Shown here: positions 63,447 to 64,000 of the stretch, piece by piece
How positions within the stretch are numbered: the first letter of the stretch is position 1
Layout: each line of letters starts with the position of its first letter
Assembly (NCBI GenBank): GCA_025464975.1
Contig: JAODMT010000004.1
Coordinates: forward strand, 389,478-453,477
DNA: 64,000 nt
Origin: Microbacteriaceae bacterium
GTDB taxonomy: Bacteria; Actinomycetota; Actinomycetes; Actinomycetales; Microbacteriaceae
Direction of reading: 5' to 3'
Position numbers and translations under genes: made by a program
The notes under the pieces: generated by a model
The model's database searches: none
Told to the model about the DNA's origin: nothing
What the model saw: only the letters and a program-made list of their open reading frames with translations

Positions 63447-64000
63447 CCCCGTCCCGTCCGGTCCACCAACACACTGGATATGGATCGTCAAGCGAGTGCC
63501 GGTTAGGTAGCTCTCGATCGGAAGCGTCGACCCAGTCATCAAGAAATCCGTGATGGTGCTCGGTTTCTAGGACCGAGCAGATGCCGAGTGTTCCGACCAA
63601 ATTGGCACGCTCATCTCGACTCCCGGGCAGTGGGCGCAACACGGTTGCAAGACGAGTCGCGGTCGTTGACCCATCGCTGTCGTCGATGGTTCGGATTATG
63701 TCGCGCCACAACCGTTGGTCGCCTTTTGTCGCAGTCAGCTTGGGCGCCTTCTCAAATTGCTCAAGGTCGAAAGCCACGTACTCAACGTGAAGTTTGCGCA
63801 CTCCACCCCATTTGAAGCGCTCGAAGTTGAGGACGTTCAGATCCGTTCCGATTCTGGAGTACTGTCCGCAAACAGAGCAGGCGTTTGCGCCAGCGCGGGC
63901 CTCGAACGTGTGCTCGGGGATTACCCGAGCGACGACGTAGGAGCAAAGTGCTGAACGAAGGTCGAGCCGCCGGCTGGTCAAGCTGGCGAGAAAAGCCTCG
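63403..64000 (-). CDS. Hypothetical protein, 5' part beyond the window
   Basis: The minus frame is open from the right edge (about 199 codons visible, no stop), so the start lies outside. It contains a zinc-knuckle-like pair in NACSVCGQY, then an alpha/beta region (VEYVAFDLEQFEKAPKL), and ends DALKELSLNVR. No family is recognised. A TTG at 63981 is available but the frame reads sensibly above it. Confidence 0.65.
   Translation of the reverse strand, partial: EAFLASLTSRRLDLRSALCSYVVARVIPEHTFEARAGANACSVCGQYSRIGTDLNVLNFERFKWGGVRKLHVEYVAFDLEQFEKAPKLTATKGDQRLWRDIIRTIDDSDGSTTATRLATVLRPLPGSRDERANLVGTLGICSVLETEHHHGFLDDWVDASDRELPNRHSLDDPYPVCWWTGRDGVNHDALKELSLNVR

Overview
The window is high-GC DNA with GTG/ATG starts, DUF4233 between folC and ndk, a DsbA/VKOR pair, a vestigial-stem ileS T-box and an actinobacterial RNase E. 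Together these point to an actinobacterium, most likely Microbacteriaceae; genus cannot be fixed from the sequence alone. No database search was possible, so family names rest on motifs and gene order.

Bases 1-28220 are chromosome. They hold the end of a peptide ABC transporter divergent from a TetR regulator, then T-box-ileS-folC-DUF4233-ndk, dsbA/vkor (minus strand), rne, a YraQ-type permease with its TIGR03943 partner, rplU-rpmA-obg-proB, proA, nadD-(unknown)-rsfS and a tRNA-Ala(GGC).

From the tRNA-Ala onward the DNA looks like one large integrated element. A tyrosine integrase and an excisionase-like gene sit directly behind the tRNA. No second copy of the tRNA 3' end was found before base 64000, so the far boundary probably lies outside. 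Bases 30000-40500 are a cargo zone of small unknown genes, a six-repeat zinc-ribbon/GIY-YIG-like protein, a serine recombinase and a polytopic patatin-like phospholipase with a small partner.

Bases 41079-60195 are a nearly unidirectional (minus strand) core. It comprises two pilin-like proteins sharing one N-terminal cassette, an L,D-transpeptidase lipoprotein, secreted or anchored surface proteins, an FtsK/TraB-type translocase, a primase-helicase replication protein, a stand-alone duplicate of its ATPase domain, and two divergent sigma-70 family factors. A 345-bp dyad-symmetric, iteron-bearing locus (57490-57834) lies beside the replication gene and looks like an origin. Two sets of conserved upstream motifs recur at fixed geometry: class I before both sigma genes and two other genes, class II before the replication gene and the ATPase operon. 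I infer a self-regulated conjugative or virion-like element with its own transcription programme; this core is the strongest candidate for an undescribed system.

Bases 60500-64000 carry further cargo: a PD-(D/E)XK-like nuclease protein, a membrane protein and an incomplete gene at the right edge.
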